From NCBI GenBank assembly GCA_003024985.2, contig PXIH01S0000860.1: DNA of 14,816 bases. One strand, 5' to 3'. The position numbers were made by a program, and so were the translations under genes. The DNA is from Euperipatoides rowelli. Its lineage: Eukaryota > Onychophora > Udeonychophora > Euonychophora > Peripatopsidae. The notes under the pieces are model-generated. The model was not told where the DNA came from. It worked only from the letters and a program-made list of their open reading frames with translations, and made no database searches. The first letter of the stretch is position 1. Every line of letters begins with the position of its first letter. Of this stretch, positions 1 through 8,700 are shown piece by piece.

Positions 1-300
1 AGTGTATCCAAGCAAGAGCGCCATGTCCATTTTGCAATGCGTTGTGGTAAATCTAAGGTTTCCTAGCATGGAGCCGAACAAGAGCGCCACCCCCATTTCC
101 CCCCAAACGAATAAGAGCGCAGGCGCCGCCCTTGCTCAGCATTTTACGGTAATAATAATAATAATGGTGAAAAGCCCTAGATCCGAGGCTTATTAGCCCA
201 TGGGTCGCAGTTTTTGAGGGCCGGAAGACAGACAGAAAGAGAAGTTTGGGTGGGAAAACAGTAAGGGATAGGGAAGAATAGGATTAGCGATAGTAGACTC
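1..300. other. CpG-richer segment with three AAGAGCGC repeats; possible promoter edge
   Basis: This stretch is visibly richer in G+C and in CpG than the rest of the window. The word AAGAGCGC(C) occurs three times on the plus strand, within 11-22, 77-88 and 110-120. A 64-codon open frame at 2-196 reads through these repeats (each gives NKSA or SKSA) but has no recognisable domain, and its tail reads through an AAT microsatellite, so I do not call it a gene. In invertebrates an isolated CpG-rich patch in an AT desert may be a promoter or 5' exon, or the edge of a GC-richer repeat. That role is inference. Confidence 0.3.
151..165 (+). repeat. (AAT)5 microsatellite
   Basis: Five perfect AAT units follow ACGGT and are followed by GG. 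It is a short simple-sequence repeat inside the CpG-richer segment. Confidence 0.8.
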
Positions 301-440
301 ATTTGGCTGTCTCCTCTGGTTAAGACTGTCCTAGAGGATTACCGCACGATTCTATATATTGACATTTTATTGAAGACTTCTGTCCCTTCATTCTCTTCTG
401 ATGTCTAACTCTTCTATTCCTTGATTCCATTTTTTTCCAG

Positions 441-625
441 TATACAGTCAGTGTTGGACTAGGCCAGTAAGAACCACTAGGGAAAAAAAACAAGCAAGCG
501 GCCACCAAGTGATGTGTTATAATGTTGGGATGGGGTTTCTCCCCTTCCATAGGTCCAGTACAGAGCCCCTAGTGGAGATTGAGGAAAAATTCCTGAATGA
601 CATTATGAACGACTCATTTTGCTGA
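441..625 (+). other. Candidate exon after a strong splice acceptor, function unknown
   Basis: A long pyrimidine-rich run (about 385-438) containing a CTAAC branch-like word (404-408) ends in TTTTTTCCAG at 440, a near-ideal acceptor. From base 443 one plus-strand frame stays open for about 60 codons to a TGA at 623-625; it includes the stretch VEIEEKFLNDIMNDSFC at its end. If the exon instead runs on as untranslated sequence, a good donor (AAAG/GTGAGT) lies at 694/695. A weak donor (ACA/GTAAGG) at 260/261 could be its partner upstream. I recognise no protein family. The opposite strand also has a 76-codon open frame here (320-550), which weakens the coding case. It could be a terminal coding exon, a noncoding RNA exon, or chance. 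Confidence 0.2.
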
Positions 626-1209
626 GTGAGAATGTCAACTAGTTCATGTCAAATGAATGACTGAGACCTATCACTAAATTATTTCTAGTGAAAGGTGAGT
701 TTTCAGCATCCCGATAATTTCGTCAATATATGTCAGTCTGAAATTTGATTAGCTTAATTGAACATTGACTAATTTACAAAGTCTATAGAAATGAGTTTGC
801 AGTCATATTGGTTTCTACGAAATCTAGCGGTAGGTTTCTTGGATCCTATTAGTTGAGCTATTGTATCGATGAGATAATCAAATGCAAGTGGCTCATTTGT
901 GACAATTCATGTTTGTTTGCATTTTCTTATACATGCAGTACTCAATAGTGCAACTAGGTGTAAGTTAGAATGGCAACGTAGGCATTACACTCATTGTCAC
1001 AGTGAGCCTTACCATCAAGACGGTATGCAGAAAAGAAAGAAATTAGTAATTGAAATAAATTAAAAAAAATAAAAATAACAATCGATAAAGTAAAGTTAAC
1101 TAAAAACATATGGTGCAGTATAACCTAGGCTTTGAGAAAATTGATATTGATATAATGAATTTTTTTTTCTCTCTCTTCATAAGAATGGATACACACATGC
1201 CTGGTGATA

Positions 1210-1227
1210 ACAGGGATTTTCCCCTGT
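1210..1227. repeat. Small GC-rich hairpin
   Basis: ACAGGG at 1210-1215 pairs with CCCTGT at 1222-1227 across a 6-base loop. It sits in a locally GC-richer island (about 1190-1260), perhaps the remnant of a dispersed repeat. Confidence 0.4.
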
Positions 1228-1751
1228 AATCCTACAGGCCATCCCGACCCTGTATACAGTGTATGTACGAGTAATTATACCATTAATTTTATCAAATATA
1301 TAAATAAACTAACATTTTGTATTATTTAATTAAGAGGATCTGGAAGAGCATCCTTTGATGAAGGTCTTGCAAAATAAATAAATTCAACTAAAAATCATTA
1401 TTTTCCCACCGAAAACAATATCGTTTTTGTATGAGCTAAGTTAGGAGCCTGTAAAACAAAGTCGGCTGATCACCTTACTTGACATATATTAAAAGTTAAG
1501 GGGGGCCTTAAAATTATTTAATTATTATATTGTATCTTTATATTTTAAAATGTTTATTTGTTCTTTTAAATTAAATCTAGATTTAAAACAAATTTGGTTA
1601 CTTATTAATAACAAAATAGTACCTNTTTTAATCGCAGTATTCTAATTACCGGTAGTTATTAGTGAGATACTAATTTTTGAATCACGGACCAACAAAATAC
1701 AAATTTATTTTAAAAAAAATTTATGAAGGCTTTTCCCTTCCCCTCCCCAAA

Positions 1752-1769
1752 CCAGGGCTCTGCCCCTGG
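1752..1769. repeat. Small GC-rich hairpin with the same design as the one at 1210
   Basis: CCAGGG at 1752-1757 pairs with CCCTGG at 1764-1769 across a 6-base loop. It lies in a C-rich island (about 1730-1800), very unlike the flanks. The stem composition and spacing match the 1210 hairpin, suggesting two decayed copies of one repeat family. Confidence 0.4.
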
Positions 1770-2313
1770 ATTATACTGAGGGTTACCCGCCCCCTCCATT
1801 TTCAGTGTATTCAATACTATTTTTTATGACTACAGCCCTGTATGTAAGTAGAGTGTGTAATTAATTAATCTCTCTCTTTCAACAAAATACTAGTTTACCT
1901 AAGAAGCTTATAAGATCAAAGTTCAAGTTTCTTTAATTAAAAAACAAACTTCTAAACAGTACTGTATTTGCTTAATTAAGCAAAAATTGAAAGTTAAAAG
2001 TAACTCAAATTTGGTCTAAAACATTAGTTTAATTAAACCTAAAGCTTATTATGTTTTGGTTGACAATCTTAATGCAGATTGAAAGCCTCTATTTAAAATA
2101 CACTTTCAAAATAAGAAAAACAAAATGAAATCAAATGAACAAACCTTTTTATGATTTCCTAAAGCTATAAATAATTTAATTTAAGGTCACATTCGAGGAA
2201 CACACTTTTAAGATATTTTTCCATGGCTCTAATGTTCCTTCTAGAAATTTTCCAGGGCAACATTGAGATTAAATGAAAAGGGCATATTTGTACAGAAAAA
2301 GGGCAAGTTGGGA

Positions 2314-2323
2314 GGGGGGGGGG
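2314..2323 (+). repeat. G10 homopolymer
   Basis: Ten consecutive G follow GGGCAAGTTGGGA, giving a locally G-rich plus strand in AT-rich DNA. It is prone to length polymorphism. Confidence 0.8.
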
Positions 2324-3478
2324 TATAAGACATGGAATCCATATACAGAATGTAATTGCTCCATCTCTCATATATTTGCACAACAGCTATATCTAGCTTA
2401 ATGCATATTCATGCAGTATTATTATGTTTACTGTGTATAATTATATCATACAGAATTTAGTCAGACCTTGTAAATAGGCAATGTATCATACTTTGATTTT
2501 AACATTATGTAAACTACAGTATATGTTGGATTATTGTTTTATTTTGTACCCCAGCTTTTAATTATTATATAATAAGAGGAAGAAGAAAGCATGTAAATAG
2601 ACAAGACTCAAATAATGTAAATTGTAAATAAAGGCTTAATTCATGCAATATTATGTTTACTAAGTAGCCTATTGTACAGCTTTTAACCAAACCCCATAAA
2701 CTTACCGCACATAGTAATGTCAAGGCAATGTATATCACATGACTGCTTAGGAAAAATACATCATTCTGTTTGTTTCAAACTCTTTGAAATAATGAACAAT
2801 GACATTTTATAAACAGTTGTTACATTTAATCACCAAAATTTGACATGTGACGTGATATGATGAGATTTTAAGTACTCATTTTAGAGATCACAATAAAGTT
2901 AAATTGTTTTATTTGACTTTGTTAGCATTATTTAGTAAGTCAATTTAATGTTTAAAACCAATTTAAATGTGTTAATTCACTAAGAAAAATATATTTTAAA
3001 GGATAGAAAAAGACAACTGGAACATCATTCATATTGCTGTAATGTTATTTTAATAGNGGTAAAGATAGTAGGGCGTAATAAATATTTAAAAATTTAAATC
3101 TAAAAGGATTTTTTGAAAAAAAAAAAACATTGGAATATTAAAAAAGAATAAACTATGTTGTGTCTATTGAATGTATTTTTTTTTTTTAAAGTTTAAGTGT
3201 TCTTAAACATTAATTTTATAACGAAGTGTATTTTCCATGCACACAAACAAACTGTGTTTTAAGGTACAACCCATGTTCGGCCTGTATATGTATCCTGTAA
3301 TCATCAAATCAAAAACAAAACTTCAGCAATTGAAAGGAAAGAAATAAGTTTAAAAACTTTCAAAAACATATCCAACTCAAGTTATTCCACACATTATTAT
3401 TAACTAGTTTCTTGATTAACAGCATTTAAATCTGCTTACATGAAAATTTTTTTTCAAAAAGGTGGACCTATCAGAATA

Positions 3479-3504
3479 GGGGAAGGTGTTGTACCTTTGA
3501 CCAG
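3479..3504 (+). repeat. Left terminal inverted repeat of the 1298-bp element
   Basis: The 26 bases are inverse to 4751-4776 with two mismatches (A/C at position 5 and A/G at position 15). TA directly precedes them. Confidence 0.75.
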
Positions 3505-3645
3505 TTTGAACATTTTTAAGTATCTCTGCTTCAATTTTGCTTAAAAAGTCTGGAAAGGGATCATACCAATGTTTAAGATGTTTTTTTATCATATATATTT
3601 TTTACAAGTTGAAATTTTTATTTTAAAATGTTAAAAAAAAAAAAT

Positions 3646-3705
3646 TGGTCAAAGGTACAACACCCTGATGTACCTTTGACCAGAGGATGTTGTACCTTTG
3701 ACCAG
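3646..3705. repeat. Cluster of three internal copies of the TIR core
   Basis: One minus-strand copy (3646-3662, followed by CCCTG) is followed by a shortened plus-strand copy (3668-3683) and a full plus-strand copy TGTTGTACCTTTGACCAG (3688-3705). The divergent order forms a potential hairpin. These are probable transposase-binding repeats, by analogy with other non-autonomous elements. Confidence 0.7.
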
Positions 3706-4363
3706 CATGGTTAAAAAGATAAATAAAAGTTGGATTAAATGAAAATAAATGTTTAATAAATTCATAAATTATTATTAAAACTTTGCTGAATTCTAATAAA
3801 ATTAATTTATTACATAACAATGTCCCACATTGAACGACAAGAACATGTCCCACTATTATAGCCTTACAAGTATAGGGATTTTAAATTTTCATTTTTTTCC
3901 CTCAACTTTAAATTTGACACTTGGAATAGGTTTCTTGCAATGCTCAAAAAAGATTAAGAAATTTAGAAAAAAGTTTTCACATTTAAATCAAAATTGTCTT
4001 AGTAGTTAAAACAAAACCTAATTTTATTTTAACCCCAAGATCTAATTTTAGCAAAAACAAACATCAGATTAGCAATGGAAACAACTTCACACTTAACATG
4101 CAAGGTCTTATAGCACTACTGGAGGTGAAATGTTCACTGCAAGAGAAAAAGGAAGTGGGAGAAACAAAATCCTTACTGTATACTATGTCCCAATTTGACC
4201 GCTCTCCACTAAATAGTAAAAATTTGTAAAAATATAAAAAAATAATTTTGTTATTTATATTTTCTTAGTCTAAAGTTGTCTTTTGAAAATTATAAAAATT
4301 TAATTATGCTTCTAAAGGCAATATGAGCAAAAATGTCAATATATTATTTAAAACTCAATGGTA

Positions 4364-4420
4364 TGTTGTACCTTTGACCAGTCAATGGTACAACGTATGT
4401 TGGTGGTCAAAGGTACAACA
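4364..4420. repeat. Internal inverted pair of the TIR core
   Basis: A full plus copy at 4364-4381 faces a minus copy at 4404-4420, giving a perfect 17-bp stem with a loop of about 23 bases that itself holds a partial copy (GGTACAAC near 4387). The minus copy continues into CCCTG exactly as the one at 3646 does, so the two clusters share more than the core. Confidence 0.7.
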
Positions 4421-4735
4421 CCCTGGTTTTTTCATCAAATAGCATGCTGTAGTTTTTAGGTTAGGCTTATCAATTTAAACCTAGCAAGCTTCTTTTTAAC
4501 AACATTTTTAATAATTCTCTATGATAAATGTTAAAATATATTCATTTGTTAACATTTAATGAGGTGACAAAAATGAAGAAAATTACTTTTGCTTGTTGAA
4601 AATGGATATTTTTTTGTGGGAACACAAATTAAGATATCCTTACAAAAGTTGGTTCCGGAGCATTTCTAGTGGCTATTATACACTGTGAAATTTTTATAGC
4701 CACATTCTCCAAGCAGATAGCTCTAAAGCATGAGG

Positions 4736-4776
4736 TGGTCAAAGGTACACCTGGTCAAAGGCACAACACCTGCCCC
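4736..4776 (-). repeat. Right TIR plus a directly adjacent second core copy
   Basis: TGGTCAAAGGTACAC (4736-4750) is immediately followed by CTGGTCAAAGGCACAACA (4751-4768) and the end GCCCC, then TA. The right end therefore has a tandem pair of cores where the left end has one, an asymmetric end. Confidence 0.7.
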
Positions 4777-5231
4777 TAATATTGACCTAAAAAAATTATT
4801 AATGCAGAGTTTGCTGGTGTATTCATGGGCAATTAGGTGTGTTCTAACTTGCATCTATTGGGGTTAAAAAAAAAAAGACTTAAAACTTTTAAAATAAAAA
4901 TAATAATTTGCACAAGGAAAGAGATCTTGTAAGGTCATCCCAGACTTAAGGTTCAAGTTTTTAAATACACTCATTTGGTCTCATGCACCCATCTACAAAG
5001 TCTATGACAACATACCCTCATATGAGTGTGAGACGGGGGGGGGGGGGAATGACATTCTCTATGGACCAAACAAAGTATTACTAACTCATAACTACCAATT
5101 GAGGCCAATTTTGTTAGAGAAAAAAATAAGAGGATTTAGTTGGAGATTGGGATAGAGCTGGCCCTTTGTACTCAATGACTGTGTTGTAACTGAACTTAAA
5201 TCAACAAAGAAAATATTACAAGAAAAAAAAA
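4777..5231. other. Intergenic or intronic, G13 run, nothing recognised
   Basis: No coding frame is evident. An 8-bp inverted repeat ACACTCAT (4967-4974) / ATGAGTGT (5022-5029) lies just before a G13 homopolymer (5035-5047). Confidence 0.6.
5035..5047 (+). repeat. G13 homopolymer
   Basis: Thirteen consecutive G interrupt AT-rich DNA. It is one of four G or C runs of about ten or more in this window (with 2314, 5285 and 5380). Confidence 0.85.
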
Positions 5232-5249
5232 CTATTAAAATTTTAATAG
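5232..5249. repeat. Perfect 18-bp palindrome
   Basis: CTATTAAAA is followed at once by its reverse complement TTTTAATAG, with no loop. Its last base overlaps the next inverted repeat. Confidence 0.7.
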
Positions 5250-5285
5250 AGAATAAATCCTAAATTTTATTCAGGATTTATTCTC
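5249..5285. repeat. 13-bp perfect inverted repeat with 11-base loop
   Basis: GAGAATAAATCCT (5249-5261) pairs with AGGATTTATTCTC (5273-5285). The right arm runs straight into a C11 run (5285-5295). The pair could be the ends of a tiny foldback element or a cruciform-prone site. Confidence 0.7.
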
Positions 5286-5295
5286 CCCCCCCCCC
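5285..5295 (+). repeat. C11 homopolymer
   Basis: Eleven consecutive C adjoin the right arm of the inverted repeat at 5249-5285. A G10 run in the opposite sense follows at 5380-5389, so the two could pair. Confidence 0.85.
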
Positions 5296-5379
5296 TCTCC
5301 ATTAACCTGTACAGTACAATTGCTTCCTTCATCTCTGAACCTTCCCAACTTAAAAAAAAAGGATCAAATAGCCTAGGAA

Positions 5380-5389
5380 GGGGGGGGGG
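5380..5389 (+). repeat. G10 homopolymer
   Basis: Ten consecutive G follow GCCTAGGAA. The run is complementary to the C11 run about 90 bases upstream. Confidence 0.85.
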
Positions 5390-5479
5390 AGAATTAATTC
5401 CAATTTATTTCATTATGAAATAAACTAGTATTAAAGTGTTTATTTTTTAATCGATTGTTAACATTATATCTATGTTTAC

Positions 5480-5662
5480 CCCTAAAAATGCAATACAACC
5501 AAAACTTTCTACAATAAAAGCTAAAGAGCTCTTTGTGGTATATGCACACAGAATAGTACCCCATATGATGTGCAAAATTATAGTAGCTAGGCACCACATA
5601 ACACCCCATAAGGAAACAAAAGTACCAAGAAAAATAACAGGAATCCCTAAAATTGAGAAATT
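5480..5662 (-). CDS. Candidate internal coding exon, membrane-protein-like
   Basis: Read on the minus strand, this is 61 codons open from end to end. A pyrimidine-rich acceptor (CTTATTTTTCATAG) lies just before it and a moderate donor (GGG/GTAAAC) just after; both boundaries are phase 0. A second possible acceptor (TCAATTTTAG) at 5647-5648 would shorten it to 5480-5646. The peptide starts NFSILGIPVIFLG and holds two hydrophobic segments, one around SLWGVMWCLATIIL and one around AFIVESFGCIAFLG, separated by a short polar stretch (YTTKSS): it reads like transmembrane helices of a multipass protein. Codon choice is mixed, unlike the runs of AAA/TTT codons in the chance frames nearby. I could not identify the family; the LHIIWG motif recalls the LLHxxWG helix of APH-1-type proteins, but the spacing does not fit, so I do not make that call. 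Two longer frames on the same strand in another register and a 67-codon plus frame (5472-5675) overlap and are probably shadows. Confidence 0.35.
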
Positions 5663-5740
5663 CTATGAAAAATAAGGGCACGCCAAATTTAACAAAAATG
5701 AAGAGCCATAATTGTATGTTTTTTTTGTCAGTCTGTATGT

Positions 5741-5776
5741 ATATATACAGTATGTCATATAGGCTACTGTATATAT
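5741..5776. repeat. 12-bp inverted repeat built from TACAGTA/TACTGTA
   Basis: ATATATACAGTA (5741-5752) pairs perfectly with TACTGTATATAT (5765-5776) across 12 bases. A further TGTACAGTATAT follows at about 5783. This is the densest cluster of a word that recurs across the window. Confidence 0.6.
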
Positions 5777-8700
5777 TATATATGTACAGTATATGATACA
5801 TAAAATAAATAATATATAATCAAAGATTTTAATAAAATAAAGACTATTCAACATTTGTCTAACCCATGGCAAAGACTCCCAAGAAGAATATATCAATAAA
5901 AAGGTTAGGCAACCCTCAAATACACCATTATCATACACCTCTATTAATAGTTTTCATTACAATATAATAGTTTTTAATAAAAAAAATTTAGAATGTTTAA
6001 AAAAATTTTTTATAAGTTTTCTAAGGCAAAAATGAACAAAGTGCCATTTTAGAATAAACAGCAATAATATAGCTACTTAATGCATTCGATTTGGGCCGTA
6101 CCAAAGGTTTTAAGTCCAAGCTATCATAAGCTAACACAATGAAAGACTAATGAATGAACAGTGCACAATCTAATAGAACAGAAGTATTTAAATAGAAAAG
6201 TTTAATAAAAAATAAAACTTTTAATTTTACAAAACTGGAGTTAATGAAATTCGATCAAGCTTCTCGGATTCCACAGCAATCAAGGGTCATTTTTATTAAC
6301 GCTAATTACCATCATTAGAAGTCACATGGGATGAATGACCATAATTACAAAATAAATTTATAACTAAAAATAGATGAAAATGCAAAAAAGACAAAAACTG
6401 TATGAAATACTATTAAATTAATCATATTTAGTAATTTTTAATTTTATGAATATTCCCAAAATCTACAATATAACCATTAATGGTTAAATCCATTTTTAAA
6501 AAAATTAAGAAAAAGTAAAGATAAATTGTAAACAGTCTTTTTTTAAATTACAAATATTTATATAAAATTCTGTGTTAAAACACATTTATAGCTTTCTTTG
6601 GGAAATATTAAAAAAGTTACAAGCTAAGCTAAGTAAAAAGAATTAAAGTCGATAAAGTTTTCATACAATTTAATGAAATGGGATCAATTTCCAAATATAA
6701 ATGGATAAGAAGGCTGGAATGATGTTCAAACTCTCTTAAGTTTAAGTTATTTGAGATAAATTACAAGTTCAAATGTAAAGAATTATAGTTACATAATTAA
6801 AAATCATCAATAAACCTTAAGACAATGCTTGAGGATTCTGTAGTAGTTATATATATATTTTCAATATAAAATAAAAGCAGATTGACTTATTAACCCCCAT
6901 AGGCACTCCTATATCTGTTCTTTTAAAAACATTAAAGATATACTGTAAAAGTAAATATTGTTGATACTAAATTTAAAAATTTATTGAATTTGAGAAATAT
7001 TAAAATTAAATTTAATATTGAAAATTGAGAATTTTAAGCCTGCTAGAAATTAGTCAAAAAATTGAAAACAGCTTTAGTAATGAGCAGATCTGGAACACTA
7101 GTATATAAGTTTTCAAAATCAAAAATTGTAAGACCTTATATAGACTATCTAAATCATTATTAAATAATGAATATAAAAATTTGAATATTTCTGAATTAGA
7201 ATTGATAATCCAGAATCATTTTACTTTACTAAATTTAATTTTGTTGAGTAAGGTTAAAATAAAATTAATAATGATACCTATATTATTAAAAATATTCTAT
7301 TTATATGCTGTATGATGTATCTAAAGCTAATAGGTTTCTTATGAAATTTTGGAATTGCATGAAAAGTATGGAACCCCAATTCTGCATCAAATGAAATTTT
7401 ATAGTGCAAAATTATAAAGTATTTTTCAAATACAGAATATCCTAGTTGCAGTAGAAGTACAGTAGTCAATTAATTTAATTCACCATTTCATAAAAAAAAT
7501 GGTAGTGGCAAAATTACCACTTGCAAGTAAAAACAAAATTATATTGAAAGGATTTTAGAAGTTTTTAAAATGAGAAAAGTTACTGGATATTATTTATACG
7601 GTAGTTATTTCTTTTACTGAATATTATAAAGCTAAGATGATTTTCATTTATGCTTAACTTATTTTATTTCATATTTTGGTTAATAATGTATATACTGTGT
7701 TTATATGCAGGGGTTAAGCTGTTGTTAGCCCAAAGCTAGGCATTTTCCTTATTTAGTAATCACTCATTAATTGGCTTAGCTAAATTGATAGGCCTAATTC
7801 CTCCCAAAAAAATAAAACAATATTATTTACAAACAAAATAAATCAGTTCCTACTTAATAATGAAAATTAAGGAGCAACATAAATATATTATTAACCTATT
7901 GTTTAAAATGTTGAATAGGTATCGTATATATGGTATAGAAAGATTATAAATTTTTTTTAATAAATATAATCCCCAAAGCAGCTGAGTTTGGTCAACCAAG
8001 TGAATAAATAATAGTGTGATAAAAATTCAAACGTAAGAATGATTTAGCGTAAGAATCTATTGTGGCAGTTAATATTCCCCCAGAGCAAGCATGTTAGAGC
8101 TGGAGCAGTTACAGTAGGCCTATACGTGTATTTGACTGGAGCCTGGACATACAGGCATTTCCCCCCAACTCAAGCTATAGCTTCTTTATGAAAAGCTTTA
8201 AAAAAGGCATAAAACAACATGGAAATTTTGTTACAGTAGGATCCAAGAGTAATAATTTACAGCACAATTTTATGCATTCTTAGAAACATAAATTAATCAA
8301 ATTTAGTGATCAGAATAAAATGTTTTAATTAAGTATAATACAGACACAAACTTTTAAAAACTACAAAGTAAATAAGTAAAAAACAAAAAAATTTTCTTTT
8401 CATTTGTCCTGGAACGGAGCTAGTAAATTACTTATGGGCTAGAATGGGAGCAACACTCCAGCAAATTAGCTCTGTATCCTTGCCGATAGCCTGTTACTCC
8501 AATTCAATATTAAATCATTTATTTAAACTGAAGGCTAGTGCAAATCTGTTAATTTTTTCTAGCAATGGGATTAGTTTTTATAGAACATTTAAAAAAAAAA
8601 TGTGATTATGATAAAATTCTTAGTTTGAAATTGAATGTGGAGAAATGGTTAAAAATGTTTAATAAATAAAAATTTTCTAAGGTAATTTATGAAAAGAACA

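Larger units (their letters stand above)
695..3478. other. AT-rich stretch without a recognised gene
   Basis: I see no credible coding frame, RNA gene or complete mobile element in these 2.8 kb on either strand. The stretch holds A and T homopolymers, frequent TTAATTAA-like words, two small GC-rich hairpins (near 1210 and 1752), a G10 run at 2314-2323, and single undetermined bases at 1625 and 3057. The 72-codon minus frame at 2165-2383 is low complexity and reads through the G run, so I treat it as chance. Confidence 0.6.
3479..4776. mobile_element. Non-autonomous DNA transposon, 1298 bp, 26-bp TIRs, unknown family
   Basis: The left end (3479-3504) and the reverse complement of the right end (4751-4776) match at 24 of 26 bases, starting GGGG(A/C)AGGTGTTGT and ending CCTTTGACCAG. 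Both ends abut TA (3477-3478 and 4777-4778), as expected of a TA target duplication of the Tc1/mariner type; AAT flanks shared on both sides if the end is read as AGGGG are an alternative 3-bp duplication. The 18-mer core of the TIR recurs inside the element in both orientations, in clusters at 3646-3705 and 4364-4420 and as a second copy next to the right end. Such subterminal repeats are typical transposase-binding arrays of non-autonomous elements. No transposase is readable: the only frame of note (3623-3853, minus) is 76 codons and resembles nothing I know. The interior is AT-rich with a looser repeated word ATGTCCCA (3820, 3845, 4185). Confidence 0.75.

Noticed and set aside
2-196. 64-codon plus frame with repeated NKSA
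   Set aside because: It reads through a microsatellite, has no domain, and the repeats are at the DNA level.
320-550. 76-codon minus frame
   Set aside because: It has no domain or splice context and runs through a pyrimidine tract that fits a plus-strand splice acceptor better.
2165-2383. 72-codon minus frame
   Set aside because: Low complexity, reads through a G10 run, no family resemblance.
3623-3853. 76-codon minus frame inside the TIR element as a transposase remnant
   Set aside because: It starts and ends in core repeats and A/T runs and shows no DDE/D or helix-turn-helix pattern.
3479-4776. CRISPR-like array of the 18-mer
   Set aside because: The copies are in both orientations with irregular spacing and sit within TIRs; the genome is eukaryotic.
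5480-5662. Ionotropic receptor or APH-1 helix assignment
   Set aside because: Short motif similarities (AYTT..SSLAF, LHIIWG) exist, but the spacing to the other family landmarks does not fit.
5440-5710. Nuclear copy of a mitochondrial membrane-protein gene
   Set aside because: Hydrophobic content suggested it, but I could match it to no mitochondrial protein, and it reads open in the standard code.
5394-5801. 135-codon minus frame rich in Tyr and Phe
   Set aside because: It is the register shadow of the better exon candidate at 5480-5662; its start lies in a TATA-rich palindrome cluster.
7278-7469. 63-codon minus frame
   Set aside because: AT-biased, no splice or family support.
8405-8505. 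Minus-strand exon (19 open codons starting AIGKDTEL)
   Set aside because: The acceptor lacks a pyrimidine tract, there is no good donor, and the frame is too short.
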